DNA of 64,000 bases, taken from the NCBI GenBank assembly GCA_019828545.1, contig JACVRA010000064.1, positions 186,001-250,000 on the forward strand. Reading direction: 5' to 3'. Under the pieces are notes generated by a model that was not told where the DNA came from, made no database searches, and saw only the letters and a list, made by a program, of their open reading frames with translations. Positions within the stretch are counted from its first letter, which is position 1. Each line of letters begins with the position of its first letter. Positions 23,250 through 34,344 of this stretch are shown here, one piece after another. The translations under genes and the position numbers were made by a program. The stretch comes from Paracamarosporium sp. OC-R06-R3. Its lineage: Eukaryota; Ascomycota; Dothideomycetes; Pleosporales; Didymosphaeriaceae.

Positions 23250-26200
23250 CACGGCACGTTGCGAGCAGTTGGCCGCGTCGAGTCACGGTTGCAGTCGAGT
23301 GCCGGCGGCCACGCGGTGGTGGTGGGATGGTGCAACGCAGCCGTGGCAGAGAGGTGGGTGGGTGTTGTGAGCCGCTGTGGGACGGGCGTACGTGGATGCG
23401 GCCAAGGCCGTCTTCGCAGGACTCGCTCTGCCGTGCTTTCCTTTCCAGGGCCGGGGCCAGTGGGGGAAGGAACCACCTGCAACAATGGGCAAGAGCGAGC
23501 TGCAACCCGCCCAAGCAACCCGTGGACCGCTATCACCTATCACACCGACACCTCCCGCTCCCCCGGCCTCATGCTCGCCATCACGGGCAATGGCACGCCT
23601 CGCCGCGTGCAGCGTGCACAAAGCACAGTGCGCCGTCAGACGTGGCCCTCGACCGTCGTCAGCACCCCTCCTTGTCCTCCACAGCAGCCAGCTCCTCACC
23701 ATGTCTTCCAGACTCGCCGCCATCAGCCTCCAGCTTCTCCATTCCGCCGGGATGGTACCGGAGCAATAAATTACGATGGTCGAGCTTCCCGCCGCGTTGG
23801 CTTTGGCGCCGTGTCCATCGCGCGCTTCTTCTCACGATAATCGACGGCCTGCCACGACGCCCGTACTATTGGGCCATCTGCAGCTCAGCTCCTCAGTGGT
23901 GCAGCGGTGCACAAAGCAAAAAAGCGCCAGTGCCTTCGCGCCTCCTGCAACAACACCTGAAGATCCCGACACTACCGGCACCTTTGCTTAGCCCCCTGGT
24001 ACCTGCGTCGTCGAAAATCGCACCCATTCGCTGCAAGCTTGCCTAGACCGCATTTGCCAGGACCCTCTCTTCGTCCCCAATGACGTTGCCTTGCATTGCC
24101 TTGCGTTGCCCAAAACCCAGTCAATCGTCACCTTGGGCCGTACGCCCTTCTCGTGCGTGTCGTCGTAGTTCTGGTCCCGGGAAACGAGCCCAACCGTGTC
24201 TCTGGAGTCGATCAATGCAGCCCACTCCCACAAGCACGCATGCGACCCATGTGCTCGCTCTCTGTTCACCGGAGCTTGCATGCGCCTTTCAGATTGTTGT
24301 GTCGCTCAAACACAAGATCCAAGGAATAAGGTCACGTCTTTCTTCTAGCAGTGACCAAACACATGTCTCGATAGCCATTGAAGCTCAACGTTCGGTTCTA
24401 AAGACCAGAGCTGGCGTGCCTGCGTCTCAACGTATCCAACCCCTGAACGCAGCGAACCTATGCATCTCTACATAAGTATACCTCTGCCACAGGTATTCGT
24501 CAAGGCCACGTCAACACTCCAGAGCTCCTGCAGCCTCCCCACGACTTTGCGTGCCCTCAAGCCCCGTACTTGGCCAAGCCGTTCCAGCATTTTGGCCGAA
24601 ATCCGCCGTTGGTTCAAAGAACTCATTGCTGCAGCTCGGGGTCTTCATCTGCAGATGCATGCGCGATTACTACAATCGCCAAAGGTCTGCCATAACTTTA
24701 TACGAATCATCCACCGACCCCTTGGAGTACAAATGAGTGTTTCATCTCTATTGCCTTCCTATCCAATAGCTGAAGCTGTGTAGAACGTTTTTCATTCTTA
24801 CTCTTGAAGTGACTCACCTCGTGATCGTAAGGCATTCTCCTACCAATACCATCCATTCCGAGCAACAGGTTAGGGTTCGCATGTACACACGATGGCCGTG
24901 TATAAGCGTATGAAGAGCTGCACAGTACATAGTAGACTTGGTACGAATCGATAGTCGCAGCACTACAGTTAGCAGTCGCACCACTGACCACCTTCGACCA
25001 CTTTAGTTCAAAGAATAGTGCGATTAGCGATAATTGGTAGTGGCGTCCGCTTACAAGCACTGGCGTCTTAGAACATTAGCACACTCTTTTGGCGGTTAAC
25101 TAACACAACACTTCGCTCCTCAACCTTTCCATAGCAAGTACAGCCTCGTTACCAAGTCATCCTCCTTTCCCAACTGCGAAGCAGCTATGACTCTTCCGAA
25201 TACGCCACAAGTGCAGTAATTCTTAGGGTCAATGGTCCCTGGAATCACGCGATAGTACCTTTTTCTAGGCACATATTCACCCTGACTCCAGTTATGTTGA
25301 CGACATGTCCGATGGCGATGATGCAGCATGAATCTTCATCGTCTTTAGGAGCGTGCATACTCGGCACTATGAGATGACAACAAGACATTTCAACTACGCA
25401 TGTTGCACAAAATCATTCAAGAATTGTGCCCGACTTTGTTAAAGGCTGAAACGCTCAGAACCACTTCGGTCCGTGCACAGTTTCGATCTTAGGCTCTGGA
25501 TCGGCCGAGTCAAGACCTTCCCCGCTTGTGGTGCGGCGTAGGGCTGTTTCACTGTTTCATGTTTTTTTCGACAGCAGTGCTCGGCGCCGCCAGAGGCTGA
25601 TGATTTTACTACTATGCACCGAATAAAATACATGTTTAGTATTGAGTAATGGCCATCACAAGGCCAATTACACCCAATGTACCAGACTAACGCGATCATA
25701 AAATCAAGAGTCCTGTCGCCCTACCGCACGGACAGTAATCTACTTACTAACATGATGGAACGCACTCGCGTTCCGCTGTCTCCTATCTGCTGTCTTGTTC
25801 AAGGTCCTTCCAAGTTGCCATTATCGGTCTACTTTCCAAAATCGTTGTTCCCCAGTTTCGCGACCCACTCCGTTCCTCTGCGCTGTTTTTTTCAGCCTCG
25901 ATGCAGCTTATCCAGAACAGTGAAGGCCTCTCCCTCGGACTGAACAACTTCCGGCGATAGCTTCGTCTAAGAGACACAAGGGGATGCTTCGTGTCCTTGC
26001 GAACCGGTCAAACCATCCACTCGGTGTTTGATCCGCCACGATCTTTCCTATTCTAGCTAAGAATCTCTACTCAAACACGCGGATCAACCCGGTGCAGGGC
26101 TCGACTACGATCATCGTAACTACACTAAGCGCTTAAACGCTCGATGTTCGATGACGCCCATCAGCATCGACATTACCACAACACCGCTTCCTTGTCGCTC

Positions 26201-28208
26201 TGTTGACATTTTGCAGCTCCTGGCTGACGATAGCGAAAACAACTTCAACAGACAATCTGCATTTTAAAGATTTAATCGCTCCTCTTATCCTTAAACCATT
26301 CACAAATCATCTATACTTATTGCCCACCAAAGTTGCGTACGACACACATACAGGAACACTATTTGAAGAAATTGTAATCTAGCTTACGCAGAGCATTAAG
26401 CCAGCAACAAATCAGCTTCGGATTACAACAAATACGCAAAACCGCATACCAAAAAGAACAGAGGCGGAAACATCCGTAACGACGATTGTCGGCTTTCCGA
26501 AAGAGAACAATACCCAGCCTCATGCAACCCAGGTCCCACGATTCCGCAGAAAACGCATGCGCATGCAGGTCCGAAGTCCGGGTACCTTTCCATGCCAAGG
26601 TAGTGACATGGGGGGACGATCCTTCGGGACCAATATTTCCAAAAATTGTAAGAGAAAATTCGGACTTGCGCATACTACGGTCTCGGTAAATCTGCAATGC
26701 ATGAATCCCTGTGGTATGACCCAGCAGGTGGACATGTACGGGCCGTATATTGGTCGTGCGCGTGTAGCGACTGCGCTTCCCGGAGAAGGATTCCTTCGCA
26801 CGTGTGAATATTGCATGCGCTCACGTCGGCTTCTACCCATTACCGTTTGCAGCTTGTCGTGGTTTGCAATTGTCTCACTCACAAACGATCTTGTCCGTAG
26901 AGGATCAGACTGGCAGGTTCATCGAGGTCCCATCAAGCGTGCTGCAAATCCAACATTTCGTCTAGCAACCTAATACAGTCAAAGCCAAAAGCAATGTTTG
27001 AATGACGAATTTGTGCGGCATTTTCCGCTTCATCAGAGACGTGGCCTGGATAAACTAAAATCCGGTCTCGACGTTTTAATACTGGTTTGGACAACGCTTC
27101 CGCTTACCCGGACTGCTCCCTTGCCACTGCATACTGGCGTGTAATTGTGTGGACCTGAGGCTGATTAGTACTTACCCCGGAAGGTCTGTTGCGGTCAAGC
27201 ACACGAACAGCTGGAGAGAAAGTTCATGCACGGCGTGCAGTGCTGTCTGCCTGAAGAGCTGAAGTGGCACGCCTGACCTAAGAATCGCGTCCTTGAAGAA
27301 TTATATGGCGGTGAAGACCTCTGGGTGGGGTATATACCCTGCAAAGCCAGCCTTACAGATCAGGTTGTTGTCTGGGATCGCTGTAAGGTACCTGCGGGCA
27401 TATCGCATGGTACGAGGTGTTCTTCTGGGTATCTTACAAATGAGCTTCCTCAGTACTTACTGAACGTAATTAACTTGGCATGCTTAGAATCTGCTATGGC
27501 GGTAGCCGGCACGCGTAATGGCTGTGCCCATTCCACGAAATAGTCTGGTTTTGGTAGGTTAACTTTCGTTCTCTCCATGTACTCTCCATTATCAGGGGAC
27601 CAGCCTTTCAATGGTCATAAGATAGACAATTAAGTATTGCTTAATATGGATCATGCTGACTTGAGTGTAATATTGAGCTGTCAATCTCAACCTATCTGTA
27701 TGCAGGGCTGCATTTGGGGAAAACCAGGGGGCACCGCGTTCTGACTAATTTTGCACTTCTATCGGTAGGATGCGAACCTCATGCGATGCAGTCAACTACC
27801 AGGCTACCCACTGTTCCATTCCAATGTAAGGTACAGACGGATGCATCGTCTCCTACCATCGTACCTACTCAGCCTCACAGTAACTCCCTGTTATCCTTAT
27901 TACAGTTACAACATCTAAACTATTCAGTCCCCTTATCCGTCACTCACAATCTACACGACCTCCCCTCCTCGTGTAACAATAAGCACCATCAACCAGGCTC
28001 ATTCCCATTCCTTCCAAGCACCATCTCAAGCTGACGCACTTTAATCGGTCAAGCGAACGCCGTCCCGAGCGCCATCCGCTCAGATACCGCCCACGCGGCT
28101 TACTTGGTGTAACAGTGAGATGGACGTCATCCGGCAATCTATCTAGGTGCCGAATCTAGGGGGCCGAATCCACGGCGATGGGTCGATGGTGGTCAGATGT
28201 GGTCAGAT

Positions 28209-28233
28209 GGGGACAGGGGTGGATGGGGCGGGG
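28209..28233 (+). other. G-quadruplex-type motif in the gene-poor interval
   Basis: Four runs of four G are separated by loops of 3, 5 and 1 bases, a strict G-quadruplex pattern with four-tetrad potential. It lies in a G-rich patch on the + strand, about 2 kb from the RPF1 3' end. Confidence 0.65.
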
Positions 28234-30233
28234 TGGAGTCAGCGATGCATGTATATGCTTGCAATGGGTAGGGCTGGCAATATTTTTTCTTCTTCTCAAG
28301 GGTTTGTGCCGAGGTGACCAGGTACGCGGATGCGTCAGATATAGGGGTGAGGAGGCTCACGTTTGCAGTGGATTGATTGTCTTAGATCAAGGGAAGGGCG
28401 CGCATATGAGTGATGCAGGGGAGAGGCACGAAAGACTCGGTCGAGATAAAATGGATTTTGGAAATTGACGAGATGGTGAGTATTATGAGAGCAACTGTTT
28501 TCGTCTCTGTTCGACACGCTCTCCACTCACTGCTGGGGTCCCTTGTCCTCCGCAAACAGTTTTCTAACATGTGAAATCTATCTATGGCTCGATGCTCCCG
28601 TTCTTTCTACAGTTTCACTTCAGTCTGCCGAGCCGTTTCATACTTATTCACGATACTCAAATAGTGAGTTGTGCACCGACTGTCCTATGGCGACACAAAG
28701 TTATATGACGAGATCTGGATGGGAATGATTCTCTTCTACAATTGTTCAAACCATTGTGTACTACAACAACTCCATGTCAACATCCAATGGATGATCCTGT
28801 GACGTGACGATGTTATCTGTATGTGAATAAAATTGTGCATAGATGTACATACAGTCTCTCGACCTAATCTTTCATTAGCAGCAACAGAATGCGAAAGTGA
28901 GGATCCTCTGTTTCGATGGCCCTGATACTATGCCCTTTTTAAGATACATGACGAAATGAATGGGAAATAGAAACCAATCGGCTACATATATACTCAGCCC
29001 AATAACGAAGTAAAGATGAAAGAATGATGTTTGTGGGGTTTACTGCGTACTCGACCACCTTACTTCATTCTTTTGCTATAAATAATTATTGATGCTTGAT
29101 GTGAACAAGTTCGACGCTGTGATATATGTTGTGGTATGTGCCTTGCAAAGCAAGCCTTGGAGGAACTGATGAATCTGCCATGATGAGATAGATGTTACGG
29201 TGCAGTTTCAGCATTGCACTTCTCTTTTTCTCTTTCTCATGAGTCACCTGCTGCGGTTGAGGAGTTTAATAGATGTAGTAACCTCTCTCTTGTCTCTTTT
29301 TGTTGATTTCAACATTTTGTAAACTCTCTTGCAACTGTATGCTTAGTATTGGTCGCGAATATGGAGCGCACTGGGCTACTCACTGTGGCTTTAGCGGTCC
29401 AGCACGCACACGTACCTACTCTTGTCTCGCTTCTGGTCTCATCTTGTACAGGACCCAACACAGAGCCGTTTGCAGATTATACCTATAGTACTACAGGTAG
29501 TTGCAAGAGCAACGTTATTCTAAAAAACAAAATCAAAAAAGGATTGATGCTGAACTGTGACATATCCTGCTTCCACATTCTGTGCGTCAAGAAATCATAC
29601 AATCTAACCCGAACACGCTATCTCTTTCCAACTGTTCGTCTTCAACCGCCATTGAGGTAGGCCTTCCAAGCCAAATCACTTTTTCCAGCAAGGAACTCGC
29701 CATCATGCAATCGTAGCGCCTCGCTGTCCATATGGAGCTCATTTCTCCCTCTTAACCGAAGAGAGTGAACCGACGATGCATAATCCGTTGGGCGTAGCTT
29801 CCAACAAGCACGATGCTTTCGAGCATGTAGCTGCGTCGACTCGAAGTCATGTATCGTGATCAACCATCTTGTCATATTAACCAATTAATTGAGAGCTGTC
29901 TGTTGAAGTTGGAAAGCTTTGGTCTTACACTGGGATGTTTTGCTTGAGCTTGTTGTATAGAAGACTTAGTAAGGGGCTTTTAGTTAATGCGAAAGGTACA
30001 TGTTGGTATAACTCACGCTAAGCAGCCAGCTCTACTTTACCTTTGTCTCTTACCATGAAGACTTCACACCAGGCGGTAAGCAGTCAGGGAAGCCGCTCAA
30101 CATCCGGGTACTTGGATGGTAAGGAGCGTGTTTCATTGGACGAAGAAGATGCAAAAAGACCGTAGCACCTGATGTTTCGTTGCTGGCAGAAAATTTGTGA
30201 AATTCGATGTCTGATGCAGGGCTTGGCACATAA

Positions 30234-31559
30234 CTACATATTGAATCTTGTCCTCTCCTTCTCCGCATGAGCTTTCCACTGCCATTCCTGCCCACTCTTG
30301 AACTGGATACCCCTATCAATTCGCCTCAACTTGAGCGTCGCACGCGGGCCTATCTCTTGCATTCCCACCTTAATGTCTTCTACACCCTTGACGGGCTTCC
30401 CATCTGTCCCTGTAACGCTCTTTTCCGTTGCTCTCTTGTCCCTGAAGACATAACGGTGACGCCGTAAGAAAATGTAGTCACGTTGATTGTGGAGTGTCAC
30501 CGCAGTTCGACCTTGGAGTTCGGGCTGTGCAGGAAACATGCCTTTAAAGAGATGTGCCGTCAGCATACCCAAAGGCGTGCGGAAGTTGTTCAGTACAAGC
30601 TCGGGATAGAACCCTTGGTCTTTGCCGTGCCCCGGAAGCTTTTTTCCCTCTACCCAATTAGATATGCTAAAATGGAAATGCGGGCCCGCTGGTAGCAACA
30701 CGATATCCAGACCATCCGGTTCTTTGACATGATGGGCCTGCATAAGTACGACAAGTGCAGTGTAGTCACGAGCCGTAGCGAATTTAGCGATTTCGCGGAC
30801 GCTGTACTTATGCGCGTGGGCATGCGCTGATCGTCGAATGTAGGTGCTGTTCGGGAAGAGGGTGGTCAAGATTTGAGCCTCATGATGAAGGGTAGAGTTG
30901 AGCGATGTTGTGACAAGAACTTTGGGCGTCTCTGGTGGGTCGAACACTGCAGGGAATTTCTGCTTGAGGAACTCGGGGGAAATGTCCATGTTTGTGGCGG
31001 TGGTTGTCGCGGTAGACATGGCAGGGCTTGAGGCTCTTTTTGGTGGCTCTGATTTTCTTTTCGACCTTGCAGGCGCAGCATCAGAGTCTTCCGAATCATC
31101 TTCTGCTTCAGAGCCCGAGTCCAGCATGCTGTCCATCCCATCGTCTGATTCCTCGTCGTCCTCATTCTCTTCATCCTCTGCGTCACGTTTCTTGAGCTTC
31201 TCTAGCAAGCCCTCTTCGCCCTCTTCCTCGCCGTTTTCGCCCCTCTCAGCAGCCTCCTGCTCTAGCTTGCGTTTCTTTGCCAGTCGCTCAACATCTATCG
31301 CCCAGCCCAGCGCATCATCCTCATCGCCCACATTCTGGCTGTCCCAAGCCCGCTTGCTGTCGATCGTTACGGGCACATTGCGCGCTTGTCGTTCCTCCCG
31401 TAGCGAGGGATTTTTGGCCTCCTCGCGCTTTCTGCGAAATCTTTCGTCTCGTTTAGCTGACTCCCTGGCTTTCTTGATTGCGAGGTATGCGCTCTGTCGG
31501 CGTAGTTTATTCTTTGGTTTGATGCCGGCGGGCATAGATGGATTCTTAGAGAATGCCAT
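30234..31559 (-). CDS. RPF1: Ribosome production factor 1 (Brix-domain 60S assembly factor)
   Basis: A single exon of 441 residues. The N-terminal half is highly charged, with KRDERFRRKREEAK and a long acidic tract (EENEDDEESDD and similar). The Brix domain spans about 213-400: KVLVTTSLNS, then FPNSTYIRR, RDYTALVVLMQ, GPHFHFSISN, and near the end GPRATLKLRRIDRG. FPNS-x-Y-I-R-R followed by the sigma70-like motif near the C-terminus is characteristic of Rpf1 among the Brix proteins. Rpf1 works in the nucleolus in maturation of the 60S subunit (27S rRNA processing). I placed the start at 31559 (MAFSKNPSMP), where the conserved basic N-terminus begins; the 21 codons upstream are probably leader. 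It shares a 294-bp divergent promoter with GRS1. Confidence 0.95.
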   Translation of the reverse strand: MAFSKNPSMPAGIKPKNKLRRQSAYLAIKKARESAKRDERFRRKREEAKNPSLREERQARNVPVTIDSKRAWDSQNVGDEDDALGWAIDVERLAKKRKLEQEAAERGENGEEEGEEGLLEKLKKRDAEDEENEDDEESDDGMDSMLDSGSEAEDDSEDSDAAPARSKRKSEPPKRASSPAMSTATTTATNMDISPEFLKQKFPAVFDPPETPKVLVTTSLNSTLHHEAQILTTLFPNSTYIRRSAHAHAHKYSVREIAKFATARDYTALVVLMQAHHVKEPDGLDIVLLPAGPHFHFSISNWVEGKKLPGHGKDQGFYPELVLNNFRTPLGMLTAHLFKGMFPAQPELQGRTAVTLHNQRDYIFLRRHRYVFRDKRATEKSVTGTDGKPVKGVEDIKVGMQEIGPRATLKLRRIDRGIQFKSGQEWQWKAHAEKERTRFNM

Positions 31560-31754
31560 GCTGGCGAAAAACTGTGAAACAAAATCAACAAGAGCCCTCT
31601 GCCAATTCTTCGCGCGGCACAAACCTCAGACGTGTTTTGACTGCCAAAGTGTAAGCGTTGATCTGGTGCGACCGGAACCGCGAACTTTTTGGCGGCGGTC
31701 GGGGATTCTATTTTCCCGAAACTCTTGGCGTTTGGAAACCAGTCAGGGCTTCAT

Positions 31755-31761
31755 TGAGTCA
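31755..31761 (+). promoter_or_regulatory. Gcn4/CpcA-type site TGAGTCA (distal) upstream of GRS1
   Basis: Perfect TGASTCA, the binding core of the bZIP activator Gcn4/CPC1/CpcA, inside a 12-bp sequence repeated exactly at the proximal site. It is about 93 bp before the first GRS1 ATG. Aminoacyl-tRNA synthetases are known targets of this pathway in fungi. Confidence 0.65.
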
Positions 31762-31812
31762 CGCCGTTGCTTTTCAGGCATCATTCTGTAATATATTGTA
31801 TCAGTATTTCAT

Positions 31813-31819
31813 TGAGTCA
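31813..31819 (+). promoter_or_regulatory. Gcn4/CpcA-type site TGAGTCA (proximal) upstream of GRS1
   Basis: Second perfect TGAGTCA, 58 bp from the first, sharing the same flanking TTCAT. It is about 35 bp before the first GRS1 ATG, so some transcripts may begin downstream of that ATG. Confidence 0.65.
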
Positions 31820-31853
31820 TTTCTCCGTCCTTATAAAGGAGGAGGTCGTGTGT

Positions 31854-34344
31854 ATGCGCTCGCTCTCGAAAGCGTTGCGCGCCAATTGCTTCTCTTCTCT
31901 TCGTGAACCCTTTTTTAATACCACTACCCCACCTTGCTGTGTTTATTCCGCCCGGAGCTTCACCACAACACCGCCCCGCCACCGTTTTCACGTCCCCAAG
32001 CGGAAGCAGCAGCCCGTCGACATGGCGCCCGAAATGACGACCCTTAAGGGCAAGCCCTTTGACAGGGCTTCGCTAGAGTCTCTTATGAGGGTAAAGGCAC
32101 CTCAAGCCGGGCATCGCGAGGAGTCACACTGACAGTTCGCAGCGCCGCATGTTCTATACCCCTTCGTTCGATATCTATGGAGGCGTTTCCGGCTTGTACG
32201 ACTACGGTCCTCCGGGCAGTGCCTTGACAAACAACATCATCGATGTGTGGAGGAAACACTTCGTGTTGAGGGAAAACATGCTTGAAGGTAATGCGCACGC
32301 GACTGTCGGAAGAATACAAACTGACCTGACCTAGTGGACTGCACCATGTTGACCCCGCACGATGTTCTCAAGACTTCCGGCCACGTAGACAAGTTTGCGG
32401 ACTGGATGTGCAAAGACCCCAAGACCGGCGAGATCTTCCGCGCTGACCATCTTGTGGAGGAGGTGCTCGAAGCCAGGATTAAGGGTGACAAGGAGGCGCG
32501 TGGCGAGAAAGTCGAGGTGGAAGAGGAAGACCCGAAGAAGAAAAAGAAGAAGGTCAAGAACATCGCTGCAGTGAAGCTGGACGACGCCGTCAGGGACGAG
32601 TACAAGGAAGTGCTCAACAAGATTGATAACTACAATGGCGAAGAGCTTGGGCTTCTCATGAAGAAGTACGATGTTCGCAATCCCGCGAACAACAGCGAGC
32701 TGACACCTCCTGTCGCGTTCAACCTGATGTTCCAGACCTCAATCGGTCCATCCTCAAATCTCCCCGGTTATCTTCGTCCAGAGACCGCCCAGGGTCAATT
32801 CCTTAACTTCGCAAAGCTTCTCGACTTCAACCAGCAACAGATGCCTTTCGCTTCCGCATCAATTGGCAAGTCCTTCCGTAACGAGATTTCTCCTCGTCAG
32901 GGTCTATTGCGGGTACGAGAATTCTTGATGGCGGAAATCGAGCATTTCGTGGATCCTGAGGGTGGCAAGAAGCACCCTCACTTCGATGAGGTCAAGGATG
33001 TCGAGCTTGAACTTCTCAACCGAGAGGTGCAGCTGTCTGGCAAGGCTGACATCGAGACCACAACCATTGGCAAGGCTGTTGAGACTGGTCTTGTCGACAA
33101 TGAGACGCTTGGCTACTTCCTTGCGCGCATCCAGCTTTTCCTTCTCAAGATTGGTGTGGATCCTAAGAAAATCCGGTTCAGACAGCACATGGCTAACGAG
33201 ATGGCCCACTACGCGGCGGATTGCTGGGATGCCGAGTTGCTGACGTCTTATGGCTGGATCGAATGCGTTGGCTGCGCCGACCGTAGCGCATACGACTTGT
33301 CTGTTCATATGAAGAAGACTGGTGCCCCTCTCGTAGTGCGAGAACCTCGCAAGGAGCCCCTCAAGATCGAGGAGTGGCAGTGCGATCTCGACAAGAAGAA
33401 GTTCGGTCCCAAGTTCAAGAAGGACGGCAAGACCGTGGAAGCTGCCATCGAAGCCCTCTCCCAAGACCTCCGTGAGAAGCTCTCGTTGGATCTTCAAAAG
33501 GATGGCAAGATCGTCATCGATGTTCCTGGTGTTGGTGACGGCAAAGTAGAAGTGCCACAGGAGCTTATCACAATCGAGAAGCGGACGCGCGTGGAGAACG
33601 TGAGGGAATACACGCCCAACGTCATCGAGCCATCGTTTGGTATTGGCCGAATTTTCTATGTAAGCAAATGTCACATGGTCCTAGGACAAGGATTGAGTGT
33701 CCTGTAACCTCTGGGATGCCCAAAACAGAGGCCGGTTGCGCTCAAATTACTGTCCAGCGGCTGTACAATGCATATGAGGCATTCACTAACGAAGTATACA
33801 GGCACTGTGCGAACACTCTTACTGGACGCGCGAGCAGGATGAAGCGCGCGGTGTCCTGTCTTTCCCTCCTACGGTTGCCCCGACAAAGGTCCTCATTGTG
33901 CCTTTGAGCTCGCACGGTGACTTCAAGCCTTTTGTACGCAAATTGAGCAACAAGCTTCAAGACCTTGGCATCTCCAGCCGAGTGGACGACTCGGGCGCTT
34001 CCATTGGCAAGCGCTACTCGCGTAACGACGAGCTTGGTACACCCTTGGGCATTACTATTGACGTAAGTTTTCTCTGAGCGCCGACTTACAAGGCCGAGTA
34101 CCCCCTGTTCTGTCATGACGGGGGGATTGAGAGCCGTCTGTATTCCAGATTTGAAGCTAACGTGTGATAGTTCCAATCCGTCAAAGACAACACCTTCACA
34201 TTGCGGGATCGAGACTCGACGGAACAGGTTCGTGCTAGCCTCGATGAGATCTGCTCTGCGATCTCCAGCCTAGTGAACGGCAGTGAGCAGTGGGCAGATA
34301 TTTCGAAGCGGCTACCTAAGTTCGAAGGCCAGGAGGTGGATTAG
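31854..34344 (+). CDS. GRS1: Glycyl-tRNA synthetase, mitochondrial and cytosolic forms
   Basis: Five exons (31854-32090, 32143-32287, 32335-33659, 33802-34062, 34171-34344) give 713 residues. The class II catalytic core shows [20 protein letters not shown], motif 2 in [18 protein letters not shown], and motif 3 in [11 protein letters not shown]. The third intron (142 nt) follows motif 3. The anticodon-binding domain follows ([12 protein letters not shown] to the end). An acidic/Lys-rich insert ([15 protein letters not shown]) is a known eukaryotic feature. The first 56 residues are Arg/Ser-rich with an ARSFTTTP presequence-like cleavage region, so this form should enter mitochondria. A second in-frame ATG at 32022, in strong context (GACATGG), would give the cytosolic enzyme. 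No other ATG lies between the two in any frame. The enzyme charges tRNA-Gly. Confidence 0.97.

Larger units (their letters stand above)
21173..30233. other. Nine-kilobase interval with no supportable gene
   Basis: It lies between the start of the CRIB gene (-) and the stop of RPF1 (-). The part at 21.2-24.4 kb is GC-rich, with overlapping chance frames and short tandem heptamers (21697-21723, 23202-23249). From about 23.5 to 24.6 kb the + strand is pyrimidine-rich like a leader. From 24.8 to 30.2 kb the base composition is balanced and stops are frequent on all frames. I saw no transposase, reverse transcriptase, terminal repeats, rRNA or convincing tRNA. It could hold long UTRs, noncoding RNA or highly diverged, intron-rich genes. 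Confidence 0.5.
31560..31853. promoter_or_regulatory. Bidirectional promoter of RPF1 and GRS1
   Basis: The 294 bp between the two divergent starts must serve both genes. It contains two copies of TTCATTGAGTCA (each with a perfect TGAGTCA core) and a TATAAAG at 31832-31838 oriented towards GRS1. Coupling a ribosome-assembly factor and a tRNA synthetase makes growth-linked co-regulation plausible. Confidence 0.65.

Noticed and set aside
23027..24046. 339-codon open frame on the + strand in the gene-poor interval
   Set aside because: It overlaps long frames in nearly every other frame of a GC-rich stretch. Its product is Arg/Ser/Pro/His-rich without any motif, as expected from composition alone.
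27740..27800. tRNA-like stretch on the - strand with an AGGTTCGCATCCT element
   Set aside because: The T-arm stem pairs over only about three bases and no proper acceptor or anticodon arm can be drawn.
24810..29246. Single TGASTCA sites at 24810 and 29240
   Set aside because: They are isolated, in a region without genes, and within chance expectation for a 7-mer of this degeneracy over 64 kb.
30898..31791. 297-codon Ser-rich frame antisense to RPF1
   Set aside because: It mirrors the acidic Glu/Asp tract of RPF1 (GAG/GAA read backwards gives Ser/Phe codons), and RPF1 has a full Brix domain.
32904..33674. 256-codon frame antisense to glycyl-tRNA synthetase
   Set aside because: A shadow of a conserved synthetase exon, with no motif of its own.
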